DNA of 64,000 bases from Flavobacterium sp. KACC 22763 (GCF_028736155.1 NZ_CP117879.1:2666001-2730000), one strand, 5' to 3'. Shown: positions 17,523-25,686, numbered from the stretch's first letter. The notes: generated by a model from the sequence alone, not told the origin. Program-made: numbers and translations.

Positions 17523-18041
17523 CTATTTTTTCCAGTATTTTAAAAACAGCTTATACAATTCATCCGCATCGATTTCAATTTCTGAAGCCGAGTACATTAT
17601 ATTCAATTTAGAATTTTGCTCGTCATAAGCCATTTTCCATAGAAATTTAGAAACGCGACCATCATACTTGTCCACATTATCAGTCGTAACTGCAACCAAA
17701 GTGTCTCCTCCTACTTTTTGCAATTGCACATCGGTAACATCTTGCCATTCTATTCTTCCAAAAGCTTTAGCTACTGGAGTTGTTCTTCCAGAAAATCCAT
17801 TTGAATCTATTTGAATTAAGGGAGATTTGTCTTTTATACTTGCAAGCATTTTAAATATCAAAACAAGCATTATCAAAAGAATAGCACCAGAAGCAATCGA
17901 TAGTTTTATTTTAAATACTCCATCAAAAGTCCCTATTCCGTACAAAAGCATAATCGCTACTAAAATACTGATAGCGCTAGCATATAAAAGTAAACTTCTT
18001 GTTTTCTTAGCGTTTCGGTATAATTTAATTTCTTCATTCAT
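17523..18041 (-). CDS. STM3941-like membrane protein
   Basis: A 172-aa protein with two transmembrane segments near the N-terminus (about residues 17-36 and 46-68, LLLYASAISILVAIMLLYG and LSIASGAILLIMLVLIFKML). A cytosolic PH-like beta domain follows (IQIDSNGFSGRTTPVAKAFGRIEWQDVTDV...). This matches the small STM3941 family whose function is unknown. It is convergent with the thuA-like gene. Two short Lys/Arg clusters flank the first membrane span, consistent with an N-in orientation. Confidence 0.7.
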   Translation of the reverse strand: MNEEIKLYRNAKKTRSLLLYASAISILVAIMLLYGIGTFDGVFKIKLSIASGAILLIMLVLIFKMLASIKDKSPLIQIDSNGFSGRTTPVAKAFGRIEWQDVTDVQLQKVGGDTLVAVTTDNVDKYDGRVSKFLWKMAYDEQNSKLNIMYSASEIEIDADELYKLFLKYWKK

Positions 18042-18123
18042 GGGGTGTAGTAAAAATTTTATTTGTTATTAGAATTAAAAATGAAGATGCAATTTACTAC
18101 AAAATAATTAAGAAAGAGCCAAT

Positions 18124-18669
18124 CTATTTGGCAAGGAATTGTTGCGTTTTACTTTGGATTTGATTTAGTCTTTCGGAGGAACTTCCTTTTACTTCAATCA
18201 CTTCCAAATCAAAATCATCAATTAATTCTCCGATAATATCATTTACTTCATACCTCAGTTCAGGCAAATCAGAGGCTGAGCACAAAATCCGATCTGGCTT
18301 TTCAATAGGAACAAATACAAAAACGTCAATTTCTTTAATTGCATTCTGAATTTTATTAAATATTGACGAAAAATTTAATTTATCATCGACCGCTAAAGCA
18401 TATGCTAAAAGATCAATTGGACAGCGGTCAAAAATAGCGTTTCTGTTACTTTTTACAATTTGCTTTAAAGAATGTTCTAACTGGATTATATAATCATCCG
18501 CAGTAGGCATTTCAGTAAAAACAAATCCCATTTCCTGCAGTTCAAAATACGGTTCTGAATAAAACTCATAATCAGGAAGAGTTTCATGCAGTTTTTCTGC
18601 AAATGTGGTTTTACCAACCTTATGAGCTCCAAGTATTGCTATCCTCATACCATTATATTTTTTAATCAT
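18124..18669 (-). CDS. P-loop NTPase, NadR/AAA_28-like kinase
   Basis: About 181 aa. The N-terminal MRIAILGAHKVGKTTFAEKL holds a Walker A loop (GAHKVGKTT). NAIFDRCPIDLLAYAL (about residues 90-105) is the DR motif with the Walker B-type aspartate typical of nucleoside/nicotinamide riboside-kinase-like AAA_28 proteins. It probably phosphorylates a small nucleotide-like substrate. Starts at the ATG at 18669 or, giving the more usual N-terminus, at 18648; an upstream TTG is less likely. It lies just outside the tRNA-fragment terminator that marks the accessory island. Confidence 0.78.
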   Translation of the reverse strand: MIKKYNGMRIAILGAHKVGKTTFAEKLHETLPDYEFYSEPYFELQEMGFVFTEMPTADDYIIQLEHSLKQIVKSNRNAIFDRCPIDLLAYALAVDDKLNFSSIFNKIQNAIKEIDVFVFVPIEKPDRILCSASDLPELRYEVNDIIGELIDDFDLEVIEVKGSSSERLNQIQSKTQQFLAK

Positions 18670-18702
18670 GAACAACTAAAAATAAGCAAAATAGGTACAA
18701 AA

Positions 18703-18731
18703 CAAAAAAGGATGATCAAAAATGATCATCC
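18703..18731 (-). terminator. Terminator behind the tRNA-Arg fragment
   Basis: Stem GGATGATC/GATCATCC (18710-18717 with 18724-18731), followed on the minus strand by six T. The complete tRNA-Arg genes have the same arrangement 3' of them, which supports this being the tail of a former tRNA gene. Confidence 0.8.
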
Positions 18732-18738
18732 TATAAAG

Positions 18739-18781
18739 TGATCCCAGAAAGATTCGAACCTTCGACCGCCTGTTTAGAAGG
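18739..18781 (-). pseudogene. 3' fragment of a tRNA-Arg gene
   Basis: These 43 nt match the 3' part of the complete tRNA-Arg at 22149-22222 (39 of 43 identical by eye), from the anticodon loop with its TCT anticodon through the T arm to the discriminator base. The last acceptor bases are instead like the tRNA-Arg at 21994. The 5' half is absent. A displaced 3' tRNA end with a full copy downstream in the same orientation is the classic footprint of an element integrated into a tRNA gene; a decayed third gene copy is the alternative. Confidence 0.85.
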
Positions 18782-18885
18782 AACAAACTCACTTTCTTTT
18801 TACTTATTGTTTTACAATACTTTAAAAATAAACATTTTAAAAAAGTTGTATTTTATGATAGTTTCTACAAATAGTTTTTAAAATT

Positions 18886-19557
18886 TTATTTCAATTCCTT
18901 TGATAAATTTTTCAAAACTTGATCAAATTTTGTAGTAAATTTTTCATAATCATCACCTATTATTTCTTTATTATTATCCCTACCATTTATAATTAAAATG
19001 ATAGAATCAAAAAGATCTTTGAATTTATCTGAACATTTAAGAAGATCGATATACTCAATTGAATAAAAATCATATTCATACAAATGCCCATATCTGTGTC
19101 GAAAAGATTCTAAATAAACAGTAATTTCTATTAGAGTATGCCTATACTCTTTTAACTTCAAAATATCATGTTCATCACTCAATTTTTTAGTTACTTTATT
19201 TTCATTTAGGACTGTGCTAACATAAACCGTAATTTGACCAATTTTATCTAAATAAGAAGCCAATTGATCAAAACTGTCTAATCTTCTAAGTAAAAAACTA
19301 TTTTTTTTGTTTTCTGCATTTGATTGTTTATTAATCGAACTGGTTAAAATTGCCAAGATTACTAAACTACTCAGAGAAAGTATTGTATTAATTGTACCTC
19401 CCAAAAAATCTCCAAAAGTTCCCCATACTATCGGATCATCTGATAAAGCAAGTCCTGAAAATTTAATTACATAAAAAGTAATTGGAATTAAACAAGTAAA
19501 GATTGATATGAGAATCAACCACGAAACTACCATATTTTCCTTAAAAAATTCTTTCAT
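18886..19557 (-). CDS. Membrane protein resembling putative phage abortive-infection proteins
   Basis: About 223 aa from the ATG at 19557 (a TTG at 19602 would add 15 residues but abuts the upstream terminator). Two membrane segments are visible: WLILISIFTCLIPITFYVI and, after DPIVWGTFGDFLGGTINTIL, LSSLVILAILTSSI. The WGTFGDFLGGTxN signature between the segments is what I associate with the putAbiC-type family of predicted phage-exclusion proteins. The rest is a charged helical cytosolic domain with HRYGHLYEYDFYSIEYIDLL. It sits next to HicAB-like genes inside the tRNA-bounded island, which fits a defence role. The function is inference. Confidence 0.6.
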   Translation of the reverse strand: MKEFFKENMVVSWLILISIFTCLIPITFYVIKFSGLALSDDPIVWGTFGDFLGGTINTILSLSSLVILAILTSSINKQSNAENKKNSFLLRRLDSFDQLASYLDKIGQITVYVSTVLNENKVTKKLSDEHDILKLKEYRHTLIEITVYLESFRHRYGHLYEYDFYSIEYIDLLKCSDKFKDLFDSIILIINGRDNNKEIIGDDYEKFTTKFDQVLKNLSKELK

Positions 19558-19611
19558 TAAATAAAAATTAGATGATTCTATATCAAACTCTATTTCAGTC
19601 AATTGACCAAT

Positions 19612-19634
19612 AAAAAACCCCTCAAATTGAGGGG
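19612..19634 (-). terminator. Terminator of hicB
   Basis: Stem CCCCTCAA/TTGAGGGG (19618-19625 with 19627-19634), followed on the minus strand by TTTTTT. It separates hicB from the membrane protein gene. Confidence 0.9.
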
Positions 19635-19675
19635 TAAAAGTAGCATAAATTATTAATTTATGAGAAATTTTATTT

Positions 19676-20083
19676 TTAGAGCTTTACATTTAAAAGCTCT
19701 TTACCTAAACGATGTAAACCGTTTTCAATTTCTTTAGCTCTTTTTTCCGATATATATGTTTGTTTCTTTGCATTTGTATATTGTCTAAATAAAGTTGGAT
19801 TTATTCCTATACTTTTTGCAAATTCTCCCTTATTAATTACTTCAAAAAAACTGAAAATCTCCGAAACTTCTAATTCGTATTCAAAATCAATTCCGTTTTT
19901 ATATAATTCATAAGTTTCTGTATCGTTTTCTTCAGCTGCTTCTAAGTACAATTCCACAGCTTCTCTCATGTTATCTTTTAGATCATTGATACTTTCCCCG
20001 TCAGCCACCACTACTCCAGGTACATTTTGTGTTGTTCCCCAATAGCGACCATCAGATTTCTCAATCTTCACTTTGATTGCCAT
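19676..20083 (-). CDS. hicB: HicB-like antitoxin
   Basis: A 135-aa protein with an N-terminal partial-RNase-H-like HicB domain (VKIEKSDGRYWGTTQNVPGVVVADGESINDL, about residues 5-35, and the MREAVELYLEAAEEN helix) that would bind the toxin. The C-terminal half, FAKSIGINPTLFRQYTNAKK with SEKRAKEIENGLHRLGKEL, is an HTH that would bind DNA and autoregulate. It is the antitoxin part of a type II HicAB system. Unusually it is 264 bp downstream of hicA rather than adjacent, and it has its own terminator. Confidence 0.88.
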   Translation of the reverse strand: MAIKVKIEKSDGRYWGTTQNVPGVVVADGESINDLKDNMREAVELYLEAAEENDTETYELYKNGIDFEYELEVSEIFSFFEVINKGEFAKSIGINPTLFRQYTNAKKQTYISEKRAKEIENGLHRLGKELLNVKL

Positions 20084-20347
20084 AATTTTTTTCCTGCTTG
20101 GTATAATAATATTTAATTTTTTTTGATTTATCTATAAATAGATACTAGTATAATAAGCTTATATAAGCCCATTTTACATTAAAGTTATAAGCGTCTCCCA
20201 TAGTTTAAATTTTCATTTTTAGATTAATACTGGTTAAAGTAATACCCCTCGACTTTCAAGGTTAGTAACTGGTTTTTGCGAAATTATTCTAGTTCTAGCA
20301 AGTTTATATTTATATTAGAGTGAAATCCCTACAAGTTAGGGACTGAA
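20084..20347. other. Gap between hicA and hicB
   Basis: 264 bp with no open frame of note. A small hairpin TCCCTA/TAGGGA (20326-20331 with 20337-20342) lies just behind the hicA stop without a T-tract. The rest is AT-rich and probably holds a separate hicB promoter. hicA and hicB are normally adjacent or overlapping, so this space is unusual. Confidence 0.5.
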
Positions 20348-20530
20348 CTAAATCAGCCCCGCTTGTTTTAAAATGCTGTTTAATGTACCTTTCGGAATAT
20401 CCTTTCTCGGATGAGGCACTACAACTATTCCTTTTTCCCCTGGGCGTTTAAAGATATGATGACTTCCATTTGTTCTACTAAGTTCCCATCCGTTAGTTCT
20501 CAATATCTTAAACAAATCTTCACTACTCAT
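20348..20530 (-). CDS. hicA: HicA-like mRNA interferase toxin
   Basis: A 60-aa protein with the HicA/YcfA double-stranded-RNA-binding-like fold: MSSEDLFKILRTNGWELSRT, then the catalytic GSHHIF motif (His about residue 24-25), then KGIVVVPHPRKDIPKGTLNSILKQAGL. It would cleave mRNA when not bound by HicB. I use the ATG at 20530; an upstream in-frame ATG would add a hydrophobic 23-residue extension that family members lack. All key residues are present, so the toxin looks intact. Confidence 0.9.
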   Translation of the reverse strand: MSSEDLFKILRTNGWELSRTNGSHHIFKRPGEKGIVVVPHPRKDIPKGTLNSILKQAGLI

Positions 20531-20700
20531 TCTGCCAAAATTTGTTATAATTATAATGAGACAAATATATATCATTTTTACAATATATATCAAATACAAT
20601 ATATATTTAACTAAAACTTTAACATTTGAGCTTAATTCTTAATTATATCAAAATCAACATATTTTATTTTTATGTATATTTATAAAAACTTTTCTATTTT

Positions 20701-21030
20701 ATGTTTAAGCATGCTTTAATATTGTCAAGTCCGAAGATTTTACTTCCAGAAAATTTAAAAATTGATTTTATAACAAAGTTGTTAAATCAAGGTACTATCT
20801 CTACAATATTTTGGTGCTGAAACAGATAATCAACACGATTTCGTTGAAGACGACATGGAAATGCAAAGTTCTAAGACTTCCTTTTTTTAATTTTATTTTG
20901 ATACTGATTCAAGTATTAATTACAACACGTTTGATGAAACTCAATCGATAAAATGATTTTGACTTTAATTGAAGATTCCGACAATTTGCAATTTGTTGTA
21001 GATGAAAAGGATATTCATATCTATTTGTAA
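20701..21030 (+). pseudogene. Decayed protein-coding remnant
   Basis: Four short protein-like stretches follow one another but in shifting frames: MFKHALILSSPKILLPENLK, then LQYFGAETDNQHDFVEDDME, then FDTDSSINYNTFDETQSIK, then LIEDSDNLQFVVDEKDIHIY and a stop at 21028. The acidic, plausible composition with no single open frame suggests a gene broken by indels. I do not recognise the family. Confidence 0.35.
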
Positions 21031-21222
21031 TATATTTTTTGGTCAAAACACAAATCAACTGTTGATAACTATTTCATTTCACAACCATTGAATCTACCTT
21101 TCAATAAGTAAAATAATGGTTTAACGTTATTATATATAAAGTTTTAAAACTGTTGACAACTGTGCGGATTTTTAACAAGATTCCATTTTTTATTATTCTA
21201 CAATTGATAATCTTTGTAGTAA

Positions 21223-21351
21223 ATGAAATTAAAAAAAAATGAGCCTAAAGACTCAGAAAGTCAATGGCTCAAATTTAAATTTCTCACTGTGTCTATAATA
21301 AGTTTTGGCAGACTCCTAGTTGACATAGTGAAATTATTTATCGAAAGATAG
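21223..21351 (+). CDS. Small membrane peptide gene (42 codons)
   Basis: An ATG at 21223 opens 42 codons ending TAG at 21349-21351. The peptide has a Lys/Glu/Asp-rich head (MKLKKNEPKDSESQWLK) and one hydrophobic segment with a few charges (FLTVSIISFGRLLVDIVKLF), ending IER. A strong terminator follows 14 bp later, and there is no other gene it could serve on this strand. It is too short to be scored by length alone. The single-span, charged-end design is like small membrane toxins or regulatory peptides, but the function is unknown. Confidence 0.6.
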   Translation: MKLKKNEPKDSESQWLKFKFLTVSIISFGRLLVDIVKLFIER

Positions 21352-21364
21352 AATAATTAGTTTT

Positions 21365-21396
21365 AAAACCATCTACAATTGTAGATGGTTTTTTTA
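21365..21396 (+). terminator. Strong terminator behind the 42-codon gene
   Basis: Stem CCATCTAC/GTAGATGG with loop AATT (21369-21388), extended by AAAA/TTTT and followed by seven T. Confidence 0.93.
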
Positions 21397-21963
21397 TTGC
21401 ACAAATATATTTATTCAAACGTGCACTTGATCAAAGTTAGGAATACTTTATCAACAATTTTAGTTAATTAACATAATTAAGACGAATATTTGTATTATTA
21501 AAATTTAAATCTCTTTAACATAACACAATCTAAGTCTCCATAAAAATATAATCAACAATTTTATAATATTTCCCACATAAGCAAGCAATATTTTTATTAA
21601 GAAAAAAATCATAATTCATAATTTTAAAATTGCAAATTTATGACTTCAATTATCTATTTTTATCTTTATAATCTTTTCAACAAGCTAGAAAAGCCAAAAA
21701 TAAATAAATCTCCAAAATTAGATCGACAATATCATAGTTGAAAAGTTTTTTTTGAAGAAATTGTTTTTCTTCTTACAAATAATTAGATTTCTTAGAATCA
21801 AAATTGCATATGAAATATATAAAAAAATCTCATTAGCCTCAACCTTATAATTATTTAGTCTCAATTCCTCAATTTTTCATTCTAAGTTGCAATAAAGTTG
21901 CAAAAATCGACCAGAAAGTAATAATTTACGAAATAAATTTATAAATTAAAATTGTTCAAAACA
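21397..21963. other. AT-rich, gene-free part of the island
   Basis: Almost 570 bp of strongly AT-rich sequence with no open frame that looks coding on either strand and no strong hairpin. Two TTATCAACA-like nonamers are scattered in the wider region but do not cluster. It is probably decayed island DNA. Confidence 0.5.
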
Positions 21964-21993
21964 AAAAAGCCACTCGATTTTGAGTGGCTTTTG
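21964..21993 (-). terminator. Terminator of tRNA-Arg 1
   Basis: Stem GCCACTC/GAGTGGC (21969-21975 with 21982-21988), followed by T6 on the minus strand. Confidence 0.88.
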
Positions 21994-22067
21994 TGATCCC
22001 AGAAGGATTCGAACCTTCGACCTACGCATTAGAAGTGCGTTGCTCTATCCAGCTGAGCTATGGAACC
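21994..22067 (-). tRNA. tRNA-Arg (anticodon TCT), copy 1
   Basis: 74 nt that fold as a cloverleaf. The acceptor is GGTTCCA paired with TGGGATC, the D arm has AGCTCAGCTGGATAGAGC, the anticodon loop CTTCTAA gives TCT, and the T arm is GAAGGTTCGAATCCTTC. The CCA is not encoded. It is followed by its own terminator. Confidence 0.96.
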
Positions 22068-22114
22068 ATTATTTTTAAATTTCTAAGAATAGAAATCAAA
22101 CGTATATACATAAA

Positions 22115-22147
22115 AACAAAAAAGTCACTCTATTTGAGTGACTTTTT
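22115..22147 (-). terminator. Terminator of tRNA-Arg 2
   Basis: Stem AGTCACTC/GAGTGACT, followed by a T-run on the minus strand. It is close in sequence to the terminator of copy 1. Confidence 0.85.
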
Positions 22148-22148
22148 G

Positions 22149-22222
<74 letters not shown>

Positions 22223-22238
22223 ATTATTTCAATTGTAG

Positions 22239-22313
22239 TCGGGGTGGCAGGATTCGAACCTGCGGCCTCCTGCTCCCAAAGCAGGCGCGATAACCGGGCT
22301 ACGCTACACCCCG
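22239..22313 (-). tRNA. tRNA-Pro (anticodon TGG)
   Basis: 75 nt. The acceptor is CGGGGTG with CACCCCG, the anticodon stem CCTGC/GCAGG holds the loop TTTGGGA (TGG), and the T loop GGTTCGAATCC is standard. Confidence 0.96.
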
Positions 22314-22327
22314 AGGCAAAATTTAAG

Positions 22328-22411
22328 CGGAGAGACAGGGACTCGAACCCTGGCGACGGTTACCCGTCGACAGATTAGCAATCTGCTCCATTACCGCTCT
22401 GGCACCTCTCC
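22328..22411 (-). tRNA. tRNA-Ser (anticodon GCT)
   Basis: 84 nt with a long variable arm (CGACGGGTAACCGTCG region), as expected for serine. The acceptor GGAGAGG and discriminator G also fit. The anticodon loop TTGCTAA gives GCT. Confidence 0.96.
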
Positions 22412-22593
22412 TTGCTAGTGGAATTGCTTCCGTTTTGCGAGTGCAAATGTATAACAACATTCCTTTTCTCACAAGCTTTTTTTTGAGTTTTTTTAGTTTT
22501 TTTTTATCTTTTTTCAAAACCGCTTCACAATCAAACAAATAGAATTAACAAAAATTTCACCTTAAATTTAAAATTCGTCTATTCAATACAAAA

Positions 22594-22624
22594 TTTGAAT
22601 TTATTCAAATAAACAGTAAATTTG
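22594..22624 (+). promoter_or_regulatory. Canonical Bacteroidota promoter of the thiolase gene
   Basis: TTTG at 22594-22597, exactly 19 bp, then TAAATTTG at 22617-22624. This is an exact match to the -33/-7 consensus TTTG-N19-TAnnTTTG. The ATG lies 25 bp further on. Confidence 0.85.
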
Positions 22625-22649
22625 CTTACTAACTATTATTAAACAGAAA

Positions 22650-23828
22650 ATGAACAAAAGAGTTGTTATCGTTTCTGCCGTTAGAACACCTATCGGAAGT
22701 TTCATGGGCGGGTTATCTAGTGTACCTGCACCAAAATTAGGAGCGGCTGCCATAAAAGGGGCGCTTTCAAAAATTAATCTTGACCCAAAATTAGTCGATG
22801 AAGTTTTCATGGGGAATGTAATTCAGGCGGGTGTTGGACAAGCTCCAGCGCGCCAGGCTGCATTGTTTGCTGGATTATCTGAAGAAGTTGCTGCTACAAC
22901 AGTAAATAAAGTATGTGCATCTGGAATGAAAGCGGTTATGTTTGCTGCACAAGCAATTGCATGTGGTGACGCTGAAATTGTGGTAGCGGGCGGAATGGAA
23001 AGCATGAGCTTGATTCCTCATTACGTACAAATGCGCGCTGGAAACAAATTTGGTCCTGCAACTATGCTTGACGGAATGCAGAAAGATGGTTTGACAGATG
23101 CTTACGACAACAACGCAATGGGAGTTTGTGCTGACTTGTGTGCTTCTGAATACAAAATCAGCCGTGAAGAGCAAGATGCTTTCGCTATTCAATCTTATGA
23201 AAGAAGTGCCAAAGCTTGGGATGCTGGAAAATTCGACAATGAAGTTGTTCCTGTTGAAGTGCCACAAAGACGTGGCGAACCAGTTATTTTCTCTAAAGAC
23301 GAAGAATATACTAATGTGAAATTAGATAAAATTCCATCTTTAGCACCAGTTTTCACAAAAGACGGAACTGTAACTGCTGCAAATGCTTCTACAATCAATG
23401 ACGGAGCTGCTGCTTTAGTTTTAATGTCTGAAGAAAAAGCAAATGCTTTAGGTTTAAAGCCTCTTGCATACATAAAAGGTTACGCAGATGCGGCTCAAGA
23501 ACCAAAATGGTTTACAACAAGTCCGGCAAAAGCATTACCAAAAGCTTTAGACAAAGCAGGAATCTCAATTTCAGATGTTGATTTCTTCGAATTTAACGAA
23601 GCATTCTCTGTAGTTGGATTAGCCAATGCAAAAATATTAAATCTTGATAACGATAAAGTAAACGTAAACGGTGGTGCAGTTTCTTTAGGACATCCTCTTG
23701 GAGCTTCTGGAGCACGTATTATTGTAACTTTACTTAATGTTTTAGAACAAAACAATGCAAAAACTGGAGCTGCTGCGATCTGCAACGGTGGTGGTGGCGC
23801 ATCGGCAATTGTTATCGAAAGAGCTTAA
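22650..23828 (+). CDS. Acetyl-CoA C-acyltransferase (thiolase)
   Basis: A 392-aa thiolase that condenses two acetyl-CoA or cleaves 3-ketoacyl-CoA in fatty acid and ketone body metabolism. The catalytic residues are all visible: the nucleophilic Cys in NKVCASGMKAV (about residue 90), NEAFSVV, the His in GGAVSLGHPLGASGAR (about 352) and the second Cys in CNGGGGASA (about 382). The length is typical of biosynthetic-type thiolases. It is encoded alone between a consensus promoter and a terminator. Biosynthetic versus degradative direction cannot be decided from sequence. Confidence 0.96.
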   Translation: MNKRVVIVSAVRTPIGSFMGGLSSVPAPKLGAAAIKGALSKINLDPKLVDEVFMGNVIQAGVGQAPARQAALFAGLSEEVAATTVNKVCASGMKAVMFAAQAIACGDAEIVVAGGMESMSLIPHYVQMRAGNKFGPATMLDGMQKDGLTDAYDNNAMGVCADLCASEYKISREEQDAFAIQSYERSAKAWDAGKFDNEVVPVEVPQRRGEPVIFSKDEEYTNVKLDKIPSLAPVFTKDGTVTAANASTINDGAAALVLMSEEKANALGLKPLAYIKGYADAAQEPKWFTTSPAKALPKALDKAGISISDVDFFEFNEAFSVVGLANAKILNLDNDKVNVNGGAVSLGHPLGASGARIIVTLLNVLEQNNAKTGAAAICNGGGGASAIVIERA

Positions 23829-23842
23829 AACAATATCTCAAA

Positions 23843-23876
23843 AAATCAGGAGTTATAACTATGACTCCTGATTTTC
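23843..23876 (+). terminator. Terminator of the thiolase gene
   Basis: Stem AATCAGGAGT/ACTCCTGATT with A/T flanks and TTTT after it. Confidence 0.85.
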
Positions 23877-23896
23877 AACTTTATAAATTTCCTTAG

Positions 23897-24658
23897 ATGT
23901 TTGGAATTTGCAATCTAGCCATAGTACCTGTTCGAGCTGAAGCCAGCGACAGAAGTGAAATTGTTACACAGCTCTTGTTTGGCGAGCATATCGAAATTTT
24001 AGAACGCCATAATCAATGGGCGCGAATCAGAATTCAATATGATGATTACAAAGGCTGGGTAGATTCTAAGCAATATCAGGAAATTAGCAAAGAGCAATTT
24101 GATCTTTTGAGTAAAGAGTCCATTATTTTAAATGCTGACTTAATTGATTATATCACAGCTCCCAATAATCTTCTACTTCCTATTCCGCTCGGAGCTTCTC
24201 TATCTTTTTTAAATAATAGCGAAATCAATACTTCCAACTTTGATTTTGAAGGAACCAAAACCAGCGGCATCAAACCTAAAATCGCTTTAATTAAAACTGC
24301 TTTTATGTATTTGAATGCTCCATATTTATGGGGTGGAAAAACACCTTTTGGAATTGACTGCTCAGGTTTTACCCAAATGGTATATAAATTAAACGGATAT
24401 AAAATTCATCGTGATGCTTCACAGCAAGCACTCGAAGGAGATCCGTTAAGCTTTATTGAAGAATGCGAACCAGGCGATTTGGCTTTCTTTGATAATGATG
24501 AAGGAAACATTACTCACGTAGGCATCATAATGGAAAACAACTACATCATTCACGCAAGTGGAAAAGTACGCATTGACCGTTTGGACCATACTGGAATTTA
24601 CAATCCTGAATTAAACAAACACACTCACAAACTTCGTGTAATCAAGAAAATTATTTAA
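23897..24658 (+). CDS. NlpC/P60 family cysteine peptidase with SH3-like domain
   Basis: A 253-aa protein of the cell-wall gamma-D-glutamyl-diamino-acid endopeptidase type. An N-terminal bacterial SH3 domain (about residues 5-75, with RSEIVTQLLFGEHIEILERH and GWVDSKQYQ) is followed by the NlpC/P60 core. The catalytic Cys lies in GIDCSGFTQMVY (about residue 155), the His in THVGIIM (about 205) and the third residue in YIIHASG (about 218). No clear signal peptide is visible, so it may act on recycled muropeptides in the cytosol or be exported otherwise. Confidence 0.93.
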   Translation: MFGICNLAIVPVRAEASDRSEIVTQLLFGEHIEILERHNQWARIRIQYDDYKGWVDSKQYQEISKEQFDLLSKESIILNADLIDYITAPNNLLLPIPLGASLSFLNNSEINTSNFDFEGTKTSGIKPKIALIKTAFMYLNAPYLWGGKTPFGIDCSGFTQMVYKLNGYKIHRDASQQALEGDPLSFIEECEPGDLAFFDNDEGNITHVGIIMENNYIIHASGKVRIDRLDHTGIYNPELNKHTHKLRVIKKII

Positions 24659-24840
24659 TTAAGACTTTAAGTTAAAGTACACGGATAAAACAGATTCGCT
24701 TTGCGAAAACACTGATTTACTCGGTCTTTTTCTATTTTTCTCTCGCACATTTAACAATTCATTTTTAATTTTTAGTGCTATATGTGAAATAAAAACAGCC
24801 AAAAAATTAGAGTAAATTCGTGAATTCGTGGCTAAAAAAA

Positions 24841-25686
24841 CTACGCACTCAAACGAATCGTCTTTCTAAATTCAGACGGACTATACCCTTTTTGCTTTCT
24901 AAAAAACTTATTAAAGTGGCTTTCATCCGTAAAGCCAAATTCGTATGCAATTTCGTTAATGCGCTTCTCGCTGAATTGCAAACGGTGTTCTATCAACTTC
25001 GTTTTATAATTACTGATATACTGCTGCATCGTTTCACTGGCATGTTTCTTAAAATAACGTCCTAAATACGTATTCGAAATTCCGAAATAATCACTGATAG
25101 ATTCTGCTTTGATTTTTTCAGGATAATAAATATTGTTCTGAATATATTGCAGAATATCCATTGCTTTAGCTTCCGTATTTATAGTCACTTGCTCAGGAAG
25201 ATATTTCGCAATATTTCTCGCCACAATAATAATCAACGTATTTACTAATTGCTGAATCAATTCCTGATTGTAAACATCTTTGTCCTGATGTTCGCGGCAA
25301 ATAGCTTCAATCATCACTTTCACCAAACATTTATCAGGATCATTTTTAAGAATACAGCCCGGTTGATGATTTGCATTCTGAAGAATATATTCTAATCGCT
25401 GAATATTTTCATTCTGCAGACTCGAATTTTTCAAATAAATATCATTAAACCTTAAAAAGAAAAATTTCGTTTTGGTTTCAATTGTAAAATTATGGCAATC
25501 CTCGGGCGTCAATAAAAACAAATGCCCTGGATCATATTCAAAAATATTCTTATTAATACACTGCCTCCCCGTTCCTTCTAGAATATAAACCAGTTCGAAA
25601 AAATTATGACGATCTCCAACATCTGGATATTCATTCAGCGTTTCAAAAGAAACCGTAAAAGGTTCGTATAAGTTTTCTTTTTTCAT
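24841..25686 (-). CDS. AraC-family transcriptional regulator
   Basis: 281 aa from the ATG at 25686. The N-terminal half is a cupin-like AraC ligand domain (FFELVYILEGTGRQCIN...HLFLLTPEDCHNF, about residues 28-65). The C-terminal 100 residues hold two HTH motifs: ISDYFGISNTYLGRYFKK and INEIAYEFGFTDESHFNKFFRKQKGYSPSEFRK, the AraC signature. A -7 element (TATATTTG on the minus strand, 25715-25708) lies just upstream, which supports this start over an upstream TTG. It is divergent from the aldo/keto reductase gene, its probable target. Confidence 0.93.
   Translation of the reverse strand: MKKENLYEPFTVSFETLNEYPDVGDRHNFFELVYILEGTGRQCINKNIFEYDPGHLFLLTPEDCHNFTIETKTKFFFLRFNDIYLKNSSLQNENIQRLEYILQNANHQPGCILKNDPDKCLVKVMIEAICREHQDKDVYNQELIQQLVNTLIIIVARNIAKYLPEQVTINTEAKAMDILQYIQNNIYYPEKIKAESISDYFGISNTYLGRYFKKHASETMQQYISNYKTKLIEHRLQFSEKRINEIAYEFGFTDESHFNKFFRKQKGYSPSEFRKTIRLSA

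Noticed and set aside
21040..21460. TTATCAACA-like nonamers suggestive of DnaA boxes
   Set aside because: Only two one-mismatch copies far apart, and no dnaA or other origin genes; not enough for an origin.
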